A DNA stretch of 64,000 bases, from NCBI GenBank assembly GCA_029582265.1, contig CM055816.1, positions 2,012,992 through 2,076,991 on the forward strand. The letters are read 5' to 3'. Source of the DNA: Zoroaster sp. YZ-2022 (Eukaryota; Echinodermata; Asteroidea; Forcipulatida; Zoroasteridae). How positions within the stretch are numbered: the stretch's first letter is position 1; every line of letters starts with the position of its first letter. Shown piece after piece: positions 35,781 through 47,999 of the stretch. The notes beneath the pieces were generated by a model. The model was given only the letters and a program-made list of their open reading frames with translations, was not told the origin of the DNA and made no database searches. Made by a program: the position numbers and the translations under genes.

Positions 35781-36140
35781 GATGTGGTTGTAGAGTTCAC
35801 TGGGGAGTTGGTAAGGCTGGAGTGCAAGTTGTGTAAGTCTGTCCATTCTACGGCGACCAGCTTTTTTTTACATAAACGTACATGCAGTAATACATGCACT
35901 GGTTGCAAACAGTCACTTCGTGAAAACTGCACACGCTATTTGTTGTTATTATTATTATTATTATTATTATACATTTCTGGTAATGAAACCAAGGATGCCT
36001 CAAGCAGCTTAAGCACCTGTATCCAGGAAGCTCAGAAACCTGTAAACAAGGGCACTTGCTATGTGTACCAGAAACACCAGGGTAAACCCCTACTCTTCCA
36101 CGATAAGTGTTCTGGGTTCTTGTACGTGCATTACTTAATC
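35781..36140. other. Possible LINE 5' region and (TTA)n microsatellite
   Basis: 35938-35970 is (TTA)n. Frames overlapping this stretch on both strands show no independent domain. The LINE 5' boundary is not visible. Confidence 0.4.
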
Positions 36141-36142
36141 TA

Positions 36143-36325
36143 GTACACAGGGACCTACGGCTTTAACGTCCCATCCGAAGGACTGAAGCAATTATGGATT
36201 TAAGTGTCTTGCTCAAGGACACAAGCGCCGTGACTCAGCCAGGCCGGGGTTCGAACCCACATTCTGACAACTAACCAACACAGAACTTGAGTCCGATGCA
36301 CTAGAGCCGCGGCCACGACACCCTC
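36143..36325 (-). mobile_element. SINE family 1, single-head copy
   Basis: On the minus strand: gtgtcgtggccgcggctcta head, gggttcgaaccccgg B box, 'cttgtgtccttgagcaagac', and the end ccttcggatgggacgttaaa then 'ccgtaggtccctgtgt'. This is the first half of the dimeric unit without the second head. Confidence 0.8.
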
Positions 36326-36329
36326 ACGA

Positions 36330-36740
36330 CACCCACTAAGTTTTCCATGACGCTGCGTTTCGTCAGCATTAGTATAGGGACACACTTGTCAACTTCGTAG
36401 AACACACGTGTGTGGCGTGATCCGAATCAGTCCCTTCGTAAAGCCAAACTTGAAAAACACGTCTCGCATAAAATACATGCAGAAATACATGCAACAAGGT
36501 TGCGGATCGGTGCACTTCGTAGACAGAGCGATCAACTATTGAAGTTTTTGTGAAATTGAAGTCAACTCTGTGTGCACAGTTGACACAATTTACTAAAAAA
36601 CTTCGTACTTTAATAGAAAACTAGATAGTTTTGAGGATTAAAACTTGGTGGAATGAAAGATAACCGGGTATCTGGTGGTCCAAATTTTGACTGAACTCAT
36701 TTTCTTACCCAAAATACGATTTTTGAGCAATCTGTATTGT
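36330..36740. other. No gene seen
   Basis: No recognisable features between the SINE and the palindrome-rich repeat. Confidence 0.35.
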
Positions 36741-36799
36741 TGCTGTGATTGAGTACTCCCAAAAGACAGATTAAGAGGCCACTTCCAGCAGAACAATAC

Positions 36800-37740
36800 G
36801 GGAACACAGGCCGCTATAACTGGCTCCAGTACCGATTTATTAATACTGCAGCAATGGGCCAGTGCCGGCAACGACTGGAACTGGCCCAGTTCTGGCTTGC
36901 ACAGAGAGCTTGGAACTGGCCCAGTTCATGTAGCTCCTTTACTCATCCGGTACCAAACCAGAACTGGCCCAGTACCGTGCCGACAATAAAATGCCCTAAC
37001 CAAAACAGTGATGAAAGCCGGTAACGTGGCCCCAGCATCTAGCCCAATACAGATTCCATTACTTTGGCCATTACTGGCCCAGTACTGGCCCAGTATAGCA
37101 ATTGTGATGCCATTACTCGCCCAGCGCATGAGGTAAATGGTGGCACTGGTGTCCAGTGTTGGTCACAAATGAGAACTGGCCCAGTTCTGGAAACTACACA
37201 GAGGCTTGGAACTGGCCCAGTTCGCCATGTAGCCCTTACTCGGCATCCGGTACAAAACCAGAACTGCCCCGATTACGTGCTGACACAAAATGCCCTAACA
37301 CCAAAAACAGTGAACAGGAAACGCGTATTATTTGATGCCCAGTACTGGGCCAATGCAGATTCCGTTAATCATTAATATGGCCCAGTGCACTGACCCAGCA
37401 TCGTGGCGACACAAAATGCCCTTAACCAAAACAGTGCACGAAACCAGTACTGGGCCAGTACATAAACACTACTGTGGCTCAGTACTGGCCCAGTACATAG
37501 GGGCCACAATGGAGGAATACCCTTACTGAAAACATTACAGAACCAGTACTGGCCCAGTAGATAAATACTACCGTACGGTACCGGCCCGTCACCCAGCACA
37601 GGGCCAATGGGAACACCACTTACTAAAAACAGTACAGAACCAGTACTACCAGTGCAGACGAAACATTACTGCAGCCAGTACTGGCCCCATTGGGCTGCCA
37701 ATGGTGGGGGAAAAAAACCTTACTAAAAACAGCAAAATTA
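36800..37740 (+). repeat. Palindrome-rich degenerate tandem repeat (actggcccagt)
   Basis: About 20 occurrences of actggcccagt or close variants. GAACTGGCCCAGTTC, a perfect palindrome around a central C, occurs exactly at 36878, 36913, 37173 and 37209. A GTACTGGCCCAGTAC form is at 37482. A longer unit of about 296 bp is duplicated (36876-36994 against 37172-37298, each ending aaaatgcccta). Confidence 0.8.
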
Positions 37741-39310
37741 CATATGGTTTTAACACGAAAACATCCTTAGTGATGATTTAATCCCTGGATGAAATTCTTC
37801 AGTAAATATTATAAAATACAAAATGTAGGCAACTCAAAATACAACATGTTCAAAATATAATCACCTCTGAACCAATTAGGGCTATGCATTTTACTGTGGG
37901 AATTAATGGCCAAAAACTGTGATTTGACTTACTGCTACACCACTAATTACGCTTTATCGTTTTTATTGGACAAACTTTTCCTGGTAAATTCAAATGGAGC
38001 GTGGCAATAGCCTTCATGCTATAAGTGGATCGGTGGGGTTTACACTGCCGGTGTATCGTTTCCTTTTGCCCACGTGTTGCGCAGTAGTGTAGCATATGCA
38101 GGTGATGTCTACCTGATGAGCAGTGGTGACTTCGCAGCTACTCATCGCACTAAGCACACCACTGCACACGTAATACGTGGGCAAAGGCAGGCGGTGTTTA
38201 AAAACGACGGAGCAGGTGACCAATGAGCAAATCTTTTCATGGTTATTATATTATTTGAGAAAACAAATTTACATTTTCAAACAAATCAATGTGTAATAAA
38301 TAAGGCATGATAATTGAACACTTAGGTTAAGTGTAAATTAATCGCAGTTGTTTAATTAAAAATTAAAATGTTATATGATTTTGTAGTTGTCTCAACAACC
38401 ATTTTAATTACTTTTAGCACAGCTTTTATGCTACAAAAAACGATGCGAAGTATGCGTTCATTCAGCACACAAAAGATCATGTGCAGAACAACTGTTTCCA
38501 GAGATTAAAAGCAAAAAGGAAAGGGAAAGGAAAGAATTACAAAATTTGATACATAATTCGGGCACAGACCCGTTGTAGGTGCGTTAGATAACACGGTACA
38601 GTTTAAAATATTACCACTAGCAGATAACGTTTATATACGGGCATGCAACTGTGATTGCAAAAAAAAGAGGAGACATGTTGAGCACAAAAAAAAAACATTG
38701 TACGCAGTGTTTTACAGTTTTCAATGGCACCAGGATACTTTTAAAAAAAGAATTAATCTGTCAGCTGATCCGCTGAAAAGTTGCATGCCTGTTTATAATG
38801 ATACATTACAAACAAAATAATAAATATGCGCAGTACGAGGAGATCATATATTGCCTTTGTCGCACGCCCGCCAGAGGGGGAATTTACAACATAAAACAAT
38901 TTAAAATAGCGTTTAAAATTTGGTTCAACATGTTACACATGTTATCATGGAGGAAATAGGAGGCGGTAGAAATGTATTATCACATAATTCATTTGTCACT
39001 CATCTTTCTGTTTCACATCCTCACAAAACTAACCAGTTTTAAATAAACATAGTCCATATTAAACCATTCACGGTTTCAATAAACCCAAGTACTACTTGAA
39101 GTAGTGTGTTTATACCAAAAATGCAAATATAGTCACTTTAAATTTAAATTTAAAAAATCAATTGCCAATTCAATGGTTCCTCAATGGTTCCTATTTTCCC
39201 AGGCATTTTATTCTGAGTGAATTCACGTAACAACACATCACCTAGAAGTCATTTTGCTAGCATTTTGTTTTAACTTAACTGCCTTATAATTTATAACTCC
39301 TTTTTGTCAT
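37741..39310. other. No gene seen; small inverted repeat at 38.0-38.2 kb
   Basis: At 38030-38195 the ends (tttgcccacgt... and ...acgtgggcaaag) are inverted, possibly a small MITE relic. The rest is A+T-rich with no recognisable coding sequence. Confidence 0.4.
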
Positions 39311-39312
39311 TA

Positions 39313-39553
39313 AAGGGACGAGTAATCGTCACGATCATAGGGCATGTGAATTGGAATGCTAGTGCTGGTTGGGTAGGTTAAGTCATTGACTGCCATATTA
39401 CCTCTACATGATAAGGTCATATTACTGTGCTGCATATTCATAAAACGAGCCTGTAATTTTTCAGTCACTGTGTCTCATCTTTTTAACTAGGGACATTGAT
39501 TCTATGCTCTGTCGAAAGTCTGCTCTGATCGTTACGATACTGCCCCTTTTAAA
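39313..39553 (+). mobile_element. TTAA-type MITE copy
   Basis: Starts ttaaagggacgagtaatcgt and ends gatactgccccttttaa. The middle segments (catgataaggtcatattact, cagtcactgtgt) match 15272-15494. Its right part again resembles the 65-bp satellite monomer (gggacattgattctatgc). Confidence 0.8.
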
Positions 39554-40585
39554 TAACCAGTAGGTACTTCTAACACATTTATTTTAAACCAGCACTCTAG
39601 AATGCCCAATATTGTCCAGTTGCTGGCAGTGTGAAAAATGTGATTATTCACTACATACAAAATGTATTACACTGTATTACATTTATTAAGTGTTTTGGAC
39701 ATTGGTCAAGCGCCATGAACTGAAAGAACAATGGCTGCATGCAGTCACGGCCAAACAGCCAGCAGCCCAGCCAGCACAGCTAAGTCTGGCTTCCTCAAGG
39801 CATTGCCACTTGCTAGTGCTATTCGGGAAAGCTACTACCATGTGTACCACTACCAGAGGGTGCCCAGGACAAACAGTGCAATTGGGATAGTTAGAGAACA
39901 CGACTGCAAGTAATGCAGGGTGCAAAGGCACATTACAGTGTACTCGTAGAATGGTCAGTATTCGCTGAATAGTTACAAGATATTGCACCTGCGCGATTAA
40001 TCGAATAGTTCAAAAAACCGCAGGAATACGAGGTATGATTAGTACACAACTGATTCGCAAATATTTGAATATAATTGCACTGCACTGCGCACAGAGAAAG
40101 CCACTCTGTATGTTATGTTACTAATCTAAGTCTACCTACTCTTGTCCTGTTCCCACTTTTTTCTTCCTCCGTTGCGGTCGGGGCGTTCCGCAGCCAAAGC
40201 ATGATTACTTATGGGCTTCTGGCCTCAGAACCGTTTACCACCAGGGGTTCCAAAAACAGCCTCACCGAAACGAACAACGTTAATAAATTTCCCCAGCATA
40301 ATTAGAACAGCAAAATGGATGTTGCAACTGCTTGGCGATGACTAAGAAGAGGCTAAAAGTGAGGTAAAACACCATCTGCTCGTCTGTAAATGCTTCCATA
40401 CTCGGAAATAAAGATTGTGAGTAAAATGTATGTACTTGGACCTTTAAGCTTATTTTATTGAACCGTTTAAGAGGAAAACAGATAATATAAGAGGTTTATT
40501 ATATGTAATGAAAGCTTCTGATAATATTTATATTGATTTAATTTTGCCCTTACACCGACGTTAATGTATAGCATCTGTGTCAGAT
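39554..40585. other. No gene supported
   Basis: Overlapping frames at 39686-39988 (100 codons minus; 66 and 60 codons plus) exclude each other and show no domain or splice context. Confidence 0.35.
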
Positions 40586-40589
40586 GCTC

Positions 40590-40740
40590 AGTGCTCAGTG
40601 TGTGTGAAAAACTGGTTGGCTAAACGACTCTGGCGGGCGAGTTCGAAACCACGACCTCCTGCTTACTAGTGCAGATCTTCCAACCTCTCGACCACCGAGC
40701 TGCCGATGACGATTGGCCACGGCTAAGTCCTATATAGCAG
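40590..40740 (-). mobile_element. tRNA-derived SINE (family 2)
   Basis: On the minus strand: agctcggtggtcgagaggtt, a segment with agtaagcaggaggtcgtgg, then gtttcgaactcg (B-box-like). Its flank includes 'gatgacgattgg', which is also found inverted next to the family 2 copy at 42360. Confidence 0.7.
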
Positions 40741-40789
40741 CGATGACGGTTCCTACATTACCGAATCCTATATAAAAACGGGTTCTGGC

Positions 40790-42215
40790 CATAAACTCCT
40801 CAAAAAAGTTCGAAACTCAAGTTGACTGACGACGATTTCCTCTCTTGGTTACCAACTCATTTTCCTTGCATTTTGGGTATCATTGGAAAGCCTGTCATAT
40901 TCCTCTTTATTGATGTGCCATTTGTTATGATTACGCGATTGGGGGATAATAATAATAATAAATAATAAATAATGTATTAGATGGTTATATAGCGCACGTA
41001 TCCACCAACTAAGTGGCGCTGGGCGCGCATTATATCCCCTGCTCATAAAGGGCTCTATAAGGCTCATAAATCATCTGAAACCATCTCAGCCCCTTTGGGA
41101 GTATACAGCCCAATTACTTGCCATTTCTAGCGCATATAGAGCAAACCATCTCTGCCTTCAGGGTACCCATTTAACCCCTGGTGGAGAGAAGCAATTATGG
41201 TTAAGTGTCTTAACGCTCAAGGACACAGGTGTGTCACGGCACGGGGCTCAGAACCCACACACTGCTGTTGGCAACACCAGAACTTGAGTTCAGTGCGCTG
41301 AGACCGCAGCGACAATCCACTTCCCGTGCATTATACAACACACGGGACCTACGGTTTTACGTCCCATCCGAAGGATTTGTGAAGCAATTATGGTTAAGTA
41401 CCTTGCTCAAGGACACAAGTGTCACGACCGGGCTCGAAACTCCACACACCTGCTGCTGCTAGCAACACCAGAACTTGAGTTCGGTGCGCATTAGACCCGC
41501 TCGGCCACGAGCTGAATATGGGGTGGAGTGTAGTGAAATGTTGCAAAATGCATGCTATTGTATGGAGGCTCTTTGAATTAACATTGTTTGTTCAATGAAG
41601 GAAGCTGTTCAATGATTAAACCAGAAAAAAAAAAGACTTTCCTTACGTCTTGTTTTTGTCTTTTGTTAGTGATAGGGAAGAGTTTCATTGTACTGTAGAG
41701 AGAAATTTGTTGTTACTGATGGAGAATTACTGGGTGTTTGGAAGTGCAGAAAATTACAAATTCTTTTTACTTTCTGTTTGAGAATCAAGCCACATTAACA
41801 ACAGAGTTGCTATCCCAGGAGGCAATTTATTGTGACAGGCCATGTGGAGTTCTGAACTTTCCTGCACACATTATAGCCTACAACCTTTAAATATTATTGG
41901 TTGGTAAGCAGAACCAATCATTCGAGACACATCCATCTTCCCAAGCAACTCCTTAACAGCAAGAAGTCAATACACTTTTAGCAATAGCAATGCACATTCG
42001 CAACATTTAACATTTCTTTACTTTACCCCCATATTCTATTCAGCTGTGCTGCACTTATCCCCCAATTGCGTAATCATAACAAATGGCACATCATTGTAAA
42101 GAGGAATAACAGGGCTTTCCAATGATACCAAGTGCAAGGAAATGAGTTGGTAACAAGAGAGAAAATCGTCAGTCAAGAAACTTGAGTTTCCGAACTTTTT
42201 TTGAGGAGTTTATAT
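40790..42215. mobile_element. TIR element of about 1.4 kb carrying a dimeric SINE
   Basis: The arms 40790-40948 and 42058-42215 are inverted repeats of about 160 bp. The outer end reads ataaactcctcaaaaaagtt. Inner arm sequences such as ccaactcattttccttgca and atgattacgcgattggggg are mirrored on the right. Between the arms lie the dimeric SINE (40975-41510) and about 550 bp without recognisable coding. No transposase is present; it is a non-autonomous DNA transposon. Confidence 0.75.
40975..41510 (-). mobile_element. Dimeric SINE (family 1)
   Basis: Two tRNA-like heads in series on the minus strand, at about 41510 and 41330. They are joined by ccttcggatgggacgtaaaa, then gtaggtcccgtgtgttgta and the gtggattgtcg joint. 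The second half has the full body to gcgctatataacc. The same layout is at 17171-17565. Confidence 0.85.
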
Positions 42216-42239
42216 AGGTTGGTGAAATTCTGAGGCATA

Positions 42240-42595
42240 CAGTGCTATACACACACGTCGGTGTAGGGACAAAATTAAATCAATTGTTTATCTCCCATTG
42301 CAAGAATTTCACCAAATCTATATATCATAGGACATCTTGCTATGGGAGTTCTAGCCTGACCAATCGTCATCGGGCAAGCTCATTGGTCGAGAGGTTAAGA
42401 CGTCTCTGCACCAGTAAGCAGGAGGTCACGTGGGTTCAGATCCCACCCGGAAGTCCTTGCTGTAGTTTTTTCACAGACACTTCGAAGCGCTTACCTGGGC
42501 AGTGCTATAGTGCCACACGTCGGTGTGAGGGCAAAATTAAATCAATTGTTTATCCTCCTCAGACGCAAGAATTTCACCGTCTAAATCTAAATATT
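42240..42595 (+). mobile_element. tRNA-derived SINE (family 2), with a partial second tail
   Basis: The copy at 42360-42595 has head caagctcattggtcgagagg, ccagtaagcaggaggtcacg, B box gggttcagatcccac, and tail ggcaaaattaaatcaattgt then cgcaagaatttcacc. The same tail already occurs at 42240-42310, so a first copy is partly present. Confidence 0.75.
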
Positions 42596-42599
42596 TATA

Positions 42600-43640
42600 T
42601 TCAAATGTTTGTTTCCCATATTAATGTTGAAATAGATCACAGGCCATTGATCCATTTCAAATTAGTACATCAGTTATTTGTTGCATGGAATACCAACTAT
42701 ATAGCTGTATTAGGATTGCACGACATTGTTCTATACCCAGATTCCATTAATTTTCGTACACCGCATATGCTTTTCAGGTTATTTATAATATGGGTCAATT
42801 AATGCGCAAACATTTAATTGCTAGTAAGATTTGGTAGAAATGATCGACAACAAATATACTTCATATTCACTCCCAACCATTGACGATTTTCTTAAACCCC
42901 AAAAAGTCTCCGGTTCTCAAGGTCATCTGATCGGCTTTAAAATCGGTGCAGATGCCACATTAAAAAAAATTCCAACAGGATTTATATGTAGGTCATACGC
43001 AGGGGACCAACTTCCTATATACAAAGTAAGAGGCCTCACAAATCGGGCAAGTATGTTCAGTATTCATACCCCTATGTGGAAAAAAGGTTGTTTCAAAACA
43101 CAGCACGGCAGGGTTCCAATCGATCCAACAAGTTTGGCTGCCTGGTGGGCAGCGTTATACCATGTATAGTGCTTGCCCAGACTAGAAACCAGAGACTTTA
43201 CTGACCCTGGAAATTTATCCATTTTAGTAGAGCCGCATAAAAACAATAATGTTCAAGGAAGGTGCAGCATTTTTGGACAGACATATTTATTCCAATTCTC
43301 AAGTTCTCAACAGACATATGCCAAAACCAAACCTGTGAAATTTTCTCTCCGGAAAGTGACTACATTTCAGGAAATATTTCTCAGGACGATAGATCATCTT
43401 TGACTGGTCATTAGAATACGTGTTTGTATCCATTCCGGCAGCTTGTTGTTATTTTTCCTGATAACCAACAACAGCTCTATAATGTCTATAAGCACAATTG
43501 TAACCTACTTGTTATTACCTGCACATACTGTAGCATCAGATTGCTGAATACCCTCTTGATTTACTGGTGTTGCCGACTTCCACTTCCCAGCTTCCTCGCA
43601 GAAATTGCAAAACGGAGAGGAGGTCATGTAATGTGACGTT
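42600..43640 (+). CDS. Unrecognised protein-like region, copy 1 of a three-copy family
   Basis: Four successive plus-strand frames fill the stretch: the end of one at 42802, then 42831-43169 (112 codons), 43173-43403 (76) and 43424-43636 (70). This is unusually open for such A+T-rich DNA. The second contains IGFKIGADATLKKIPTG, a TNRASMF block, TPMWKKGCFKTQHGRVPIDP and LAAWW. The positions of 'GFKIGA', 'TNR', 'MWKK', 'FKT' and 'PIDPT.LAA' recur in diverged copies at 51.7-52.3 and 54.4-54.9 kb. I do not recognise the family. It could be an uncharacterised mobile element protein, an old endogenous viral relic, or a decayed host gene family. Confidence 0.45.
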
Positions 43641-44850
43641 GGTCATGACACGCTTCACTGTTATCTTTCATTGAGTTGCCACCAACCAGTCGTTAAAATT
43701 GTTTTACCTGAAGAAATATAGAGAAAAGTATAATACAGATTAATATTACATATTGAGATTATATATGTATATCTAGGACCAAATGAAATGAGAATATTAC
43801 AAAATCTTATATAAAATCCACACAAAACGTATAAGAAAGGCTGCATTTTTAGAAAATACTGGAGAATTACAGTCCACGAAAATCAGGAAGTGGCGGTTAT
43901 ATTGTTTGCATGATTTTTTTTGTTGCCCAAATAATTGCATTATGGTATTGCTGACCAATCCCTAGTTATTATACAGGTACAGTACACATGAATGTTTTTA
44001 TTGATGATTCATAAAACCTAAGAACCGTTTGTCAATCAATGCTGCACAAAAAGCATGTACTAAATTTAAAGACAATTCTGGAAATTTGTTTGAATTTTAG
44101 CAACATTATGTGTAAAAATATGTCTCATATATATTTCACTAGTTTGCTGTTTTTTGGAGAAGTACATCATCTATTAAAATTCGTTGGTTTAAAAAAAAAA
44201 ACGGTGGTTACCGTGGGTATAATGACACGTGAACACCAATTAACGTGTAGATGTTTTGCGTGAGAGGGTCCAAAGATCAGCGGTGATCGGACAAAAGCGT
44301 TCTGGTGGTAAAAAAATCGTATTATATATAGGGGCACATTGCACGCCCTCCCCCAGAGCCTGATAGGGTTGGAGCAAGGTGTGGCATTATAGACTTAAAA
44401 CTACTTCAGTAAAAGTATTTATGCCTTTATTATGCTTTAATGTACATATATCTGTCCTGATAGCTTCAAGTACCATTACTCATACTGTATCATTCGTTAC
44501 TGAAACTTTTAGTTACCCTGTCCACGGTTGTTGATCATTTTTAACAAGAATTGAGATTAAGTTTGCGGATTTTAGTCAATACAAAAATACTCCAGTTGAA
44601 AGTGTTTTTATGTTGTCACAATCAAAACACTGTGACCAAAGCTGCATCATGCCGCACATGTGACCAGCCATTATGGGAAGAGCTAGTATAATTGCAGGCT
44701 TTACCTCTAGCTATTTTTTAGAAACATTAAAACCGGATTGTTAGTTATTTTCAATTAGTTATCAATGCTCTATCTACCATGCATTATTTCAAAATGCCTG
44801 CCACGGATTTTCTAAGTCCAGAAACTGATATAAAGGTTTTCCACTTCTTC
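43641..44850. other. No gene seen
   Basis: Contains a 74-codon plus frame (44039-44263) without motifs. The rest is A+T-rich. Confidence 0.35.
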
Positions 44851-44854
44851 ATAG

Positions 44855-44984
44855 GAAGCCAGTGGAGAAAGCCAAGTCGCATCGACTGAACAACTCAATG
44901 GAGGGTCCTCACCTCACCAACCCTAGTCTTTTGAAGAGACACAGATTAAGCAGTTTTCCTTTGAAAACTTTTCAATTCCGTTGA
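44855..44984 (+). CDS. Candidate terminal coding exon of an unknown gene
   Basis: A pyrimidine-containing acceptor (ttttccacttcttcatag) precedes 44855. The frame then runs 42 codons to TGA at 44982: KPVEKAKSHRLNNSMEG, then a basic tail with LLKRHRLSSF. Composition is lysine/arginine-rich and codon use looks coding. A competing frame starting at an ATG near 44780 (MPATDFLSPETD) overlaps it and ends sooner. No domain is recognised and no upstream exon was identified on this strand. Confidence 0.35.
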
Positions 44985-45647
44985 AATTTCCGGCCATTGT
45001 CACTTGCGCAGTTCAACTCATGCTGCGTATCATGCTGCGGTCGGTTGCTGCAGAGTAAATATTGTTATCTGTTGTGACAATTGGTCATTCATATACAAGC
45101 TTAATAAACACTTTAGTTCTAGATTTCTTGAGAGAATACAGTAGGAAGTTGTCATGTTTTCTATTATTCTGTTACTGATTTAACAAATATATAATTATAC
45201 ATTTTGCGGTACATTGATATATTGCGTGCGTTGGAAACCTTTATTTGGTAGTGATATTAGTCTCAAAACCCGAAATTTGGGGGTTACTTGGGCAGGTCGT
45301 TGTTAAATTCAATAATCATTGGTACTTTTTGCCCACGCACCCTGTAAGACAGGTGCTTCGAAAAGTTTAAAGTGTTTGGCAAGTATTGATCAAACTCAAG
45401 TGCAAGGATTAGATTGTTTTATTTTCCTTGTGCTTTCAGGAAATTATCGGCGGGAGGATACTATTTGAAGAGATTTTGTTTCAAATTGATCCAGAATTTT
45501 GTCATGGCTCACATCAGTATAACAACAGTTAAATTACATTAAGGTGCAGGGTACAGCAAAATATTCTTGTGCATAAACATCATGGGTTGTTGATCACTAA
45601 GTGTAACAATTTCCCTTTCACCTCCACATTCAATGAAAACAAATTAC

Positions 45648-47960
45648 CTGATATCGGTTCCACAGCTTGAAGCTGCAGCTGCAACAGGCATCAGTGCCCT
45701 TTGAATCATTGGTTCTGAGTATGGCTATGTAGAAACATCGGCAGGAGGCAGAGGAGTGGGTGCTCTGCCGATTGATTGATGTTGATGTTCTTGGCTTCGG
45801 ACCTCTTCTTCCCCTGAGAGAGTCTCATCATCTTCGTCTTCTTCAAACGACGAAGATGAGAAACTCAAGCCTTTTTCGAGCTTCACAACAAAAAAATAAT
45901 TATATATAATGTATTTTGTTTACGTTTCTTTTGGAGATGTTTCTGAGAGCAGACTGTAAAGAGGAAACAAATGATTTCATTTGCCCTACTTACCGATTTA
46001 ACGTAACATAGTACTGTATATCAGTGCTTTCTGGAGTGTCCTGTAAATTTTCACATCAACCTATAAAGACTGTAAAAGATTACTCGTTGTTTAAATAAGT
46101 TTCTGGCAGTCAGGACGCCAAGTCTTACCCAGTGAAATCAACACCGAACTTGTAAACAACCTGAATGTGCCGTTTACATTTATGGAAAACTGTTCATTAA
46201 AGATATATCTTCCCTGCTTGGCTTATTAAGAGTACGACCTACAAAATAAAATTTCCTAAAAACAACGACGAATTTTGAAATATAATATCGTTGTTAAGCA
46301 AAAAAAACATGAAAAATTATTAAATCCTGATTGACAGCCGCACTAAGCTAATCCGCAGACTGCCCATGTACGCCCATGGCCTGTTACATACAATACATTA
46401 AACAAGATTTTTAAAAAAGTGGGCAGTACATTTTATTAATTGACATGTGGTACTAATCCATGAAGGTTTTTAATTCTATTCAATGGGTGAAACATTTAAA
46501 AGCTTACCTAACTTCCATAACCGCAGAAAAATAGCGATTCAACATTTAAATCTTATTGTTTACGTCCAAAGCCGCCATATATCTTTAATGCTAACATTTA
46601 AAGAACTTTACCAAATAATTATGCTCTAATCATGAAGGATTGAGGGAATATTATATTACCAAATTAAATACCAAATGTTGAGGTAATTTGATTGTTTTTG
46701 GTGAGTTTTGGCAGCAAACGGCTACAAAAGTGCTTTCCAAATATATAGATCGCCGGCGGTCGGTTTTACACACAGGACTGAGTTGAAAGGAGTTAAGGAA
46801 TCATCCCCAATGTATGGTGGCCCTGAAGGGACTCGCACATATTCATTGTGGATGGTTGTTATATCTGTCAGGATTTCCATGGAGACACTAAAAAATTGCT
46901 GATAATTTATTTACTTACTTTCTACTCTGTCTTGGCTTTGTCTCGTCATCCTCTGATCTGGAGGGTCGGATGTGTCCTCGGACCTTTCAGTTTTGATGCG
47001 TGCATCCCTCATAAGTTTCTGTACTAAACATACACAGTTTTGTTGTTTAATATGAGAACAATTCCATGTTTAAATATATATGTATAAATATATAATATAG
47101 TATATATATATACTGAAGACTTTTTTTTTTGTTTACAATAGTCTGATTATGTGGGCCACTACCTGATCGGCCTCCATTAAGGAATTTTAGTACGCGCAGT
47201 ATGTTTTTACACTTTCACATCATTCTCCACTATTGAAGGAGCAGTACAATTAATTGGTAATGACCCAAAGGGATCATAAAACCTACTTGGTGTAGTGGTG
47301 GTACAGTCAATTTCCCCAAAAGTCCAATGAGCGTTTCTGAGTGCAATTTAGGGGATCTTAAATGTATGTTAATGACAATCTGCGCATAGCCTATATTCAT
47401 GAATTATTAGCAAGTCAGTGATTTTCAGGCAAAGATGCAACAAAATACCATTAGATACAACTTTTACATGTAGCGGGTTTTGTTGGTTTTACAAATGTAT
47501 GCGAGGTAATTATTATTTTTTACAATTAACACCTTAGTCTTGCATTGGACGTCTTGAATTTTCTTAAAAGTCAAGATCCTTCACCAATTGTCTTGCCTTG
47601 TTGGCAAAGTAACAAGGCAAGAAAGAATCGAATATTAGCTAAATAAAATTATCCTGAAGAAGTACCATTTTCATGGGTGTAAATCTTGTTTCAAAGGAAA
47701 GTAAGCGTAGTGCATAATTAATGGCTTGTCATTGCACTCAAAACAAATTAATTAAACTGTACTTACGACTGGTACCCAGAACTCTGACATCAAACTGCTT
47801 CACAGTTCAACTCATCTGGCTGCAGCGTTAACACACAGCTCTAACAACCGCCATTAGAAGGACATTCAGGCGCTGGCAGCCAAAATGCCAGCTTGTCGGT
47901 CTTCGCAACCACGTGCTCGGTACCAATTTCCACCTCGTTTGAGACTTTGAGATAGAACAA
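45648..47960 (-). CDS. Candidate multi-exon host gene of unknown function
   Basis: Three exon-like blocks on the minus strand. (1) 47767 to about 47960 ends at a strong donor (gtc/gtaagta); it has short upstream ATGs and may be 5' untranslated. (2) 46919-47023 is bounded by a tttag acceptor and an a/gtaagt donor and reads QKLMRDARIKTERSEDTSD, then PPDQRMTRQSQDRVE; IKTE fits a sumoylation-type motif. (3) Up to 45870, in matching phase, reads LSFSSSFEEDEDDETLSGEE and continues to a TAG at 45725-45727; the frame is protein-like again after the stop, to a donor at 45648. The product would be short, acidic and low-complexity. No domain is recognised. Exon 1 does not join exon 2 in an open frame; the ATG in exon 2 may be the start. 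Confidence 0.4.
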
Positions 47961-47999
47961 CTGCAAACATATCTATATTTTGGCCAAAAAAGTTAAGAA

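Noticed and set aside
35754..36143. 129-codon plus-strand frame with a leucine run
   Set aside because: It is antisense to the LINE 5' region and continues through a (TTA)n microsatellite.
39686..39988. 100-codon minus and 60-66 codon plus frames
   Set aside because: Mutually overlapping on both strands without domain, start context or splice signals.
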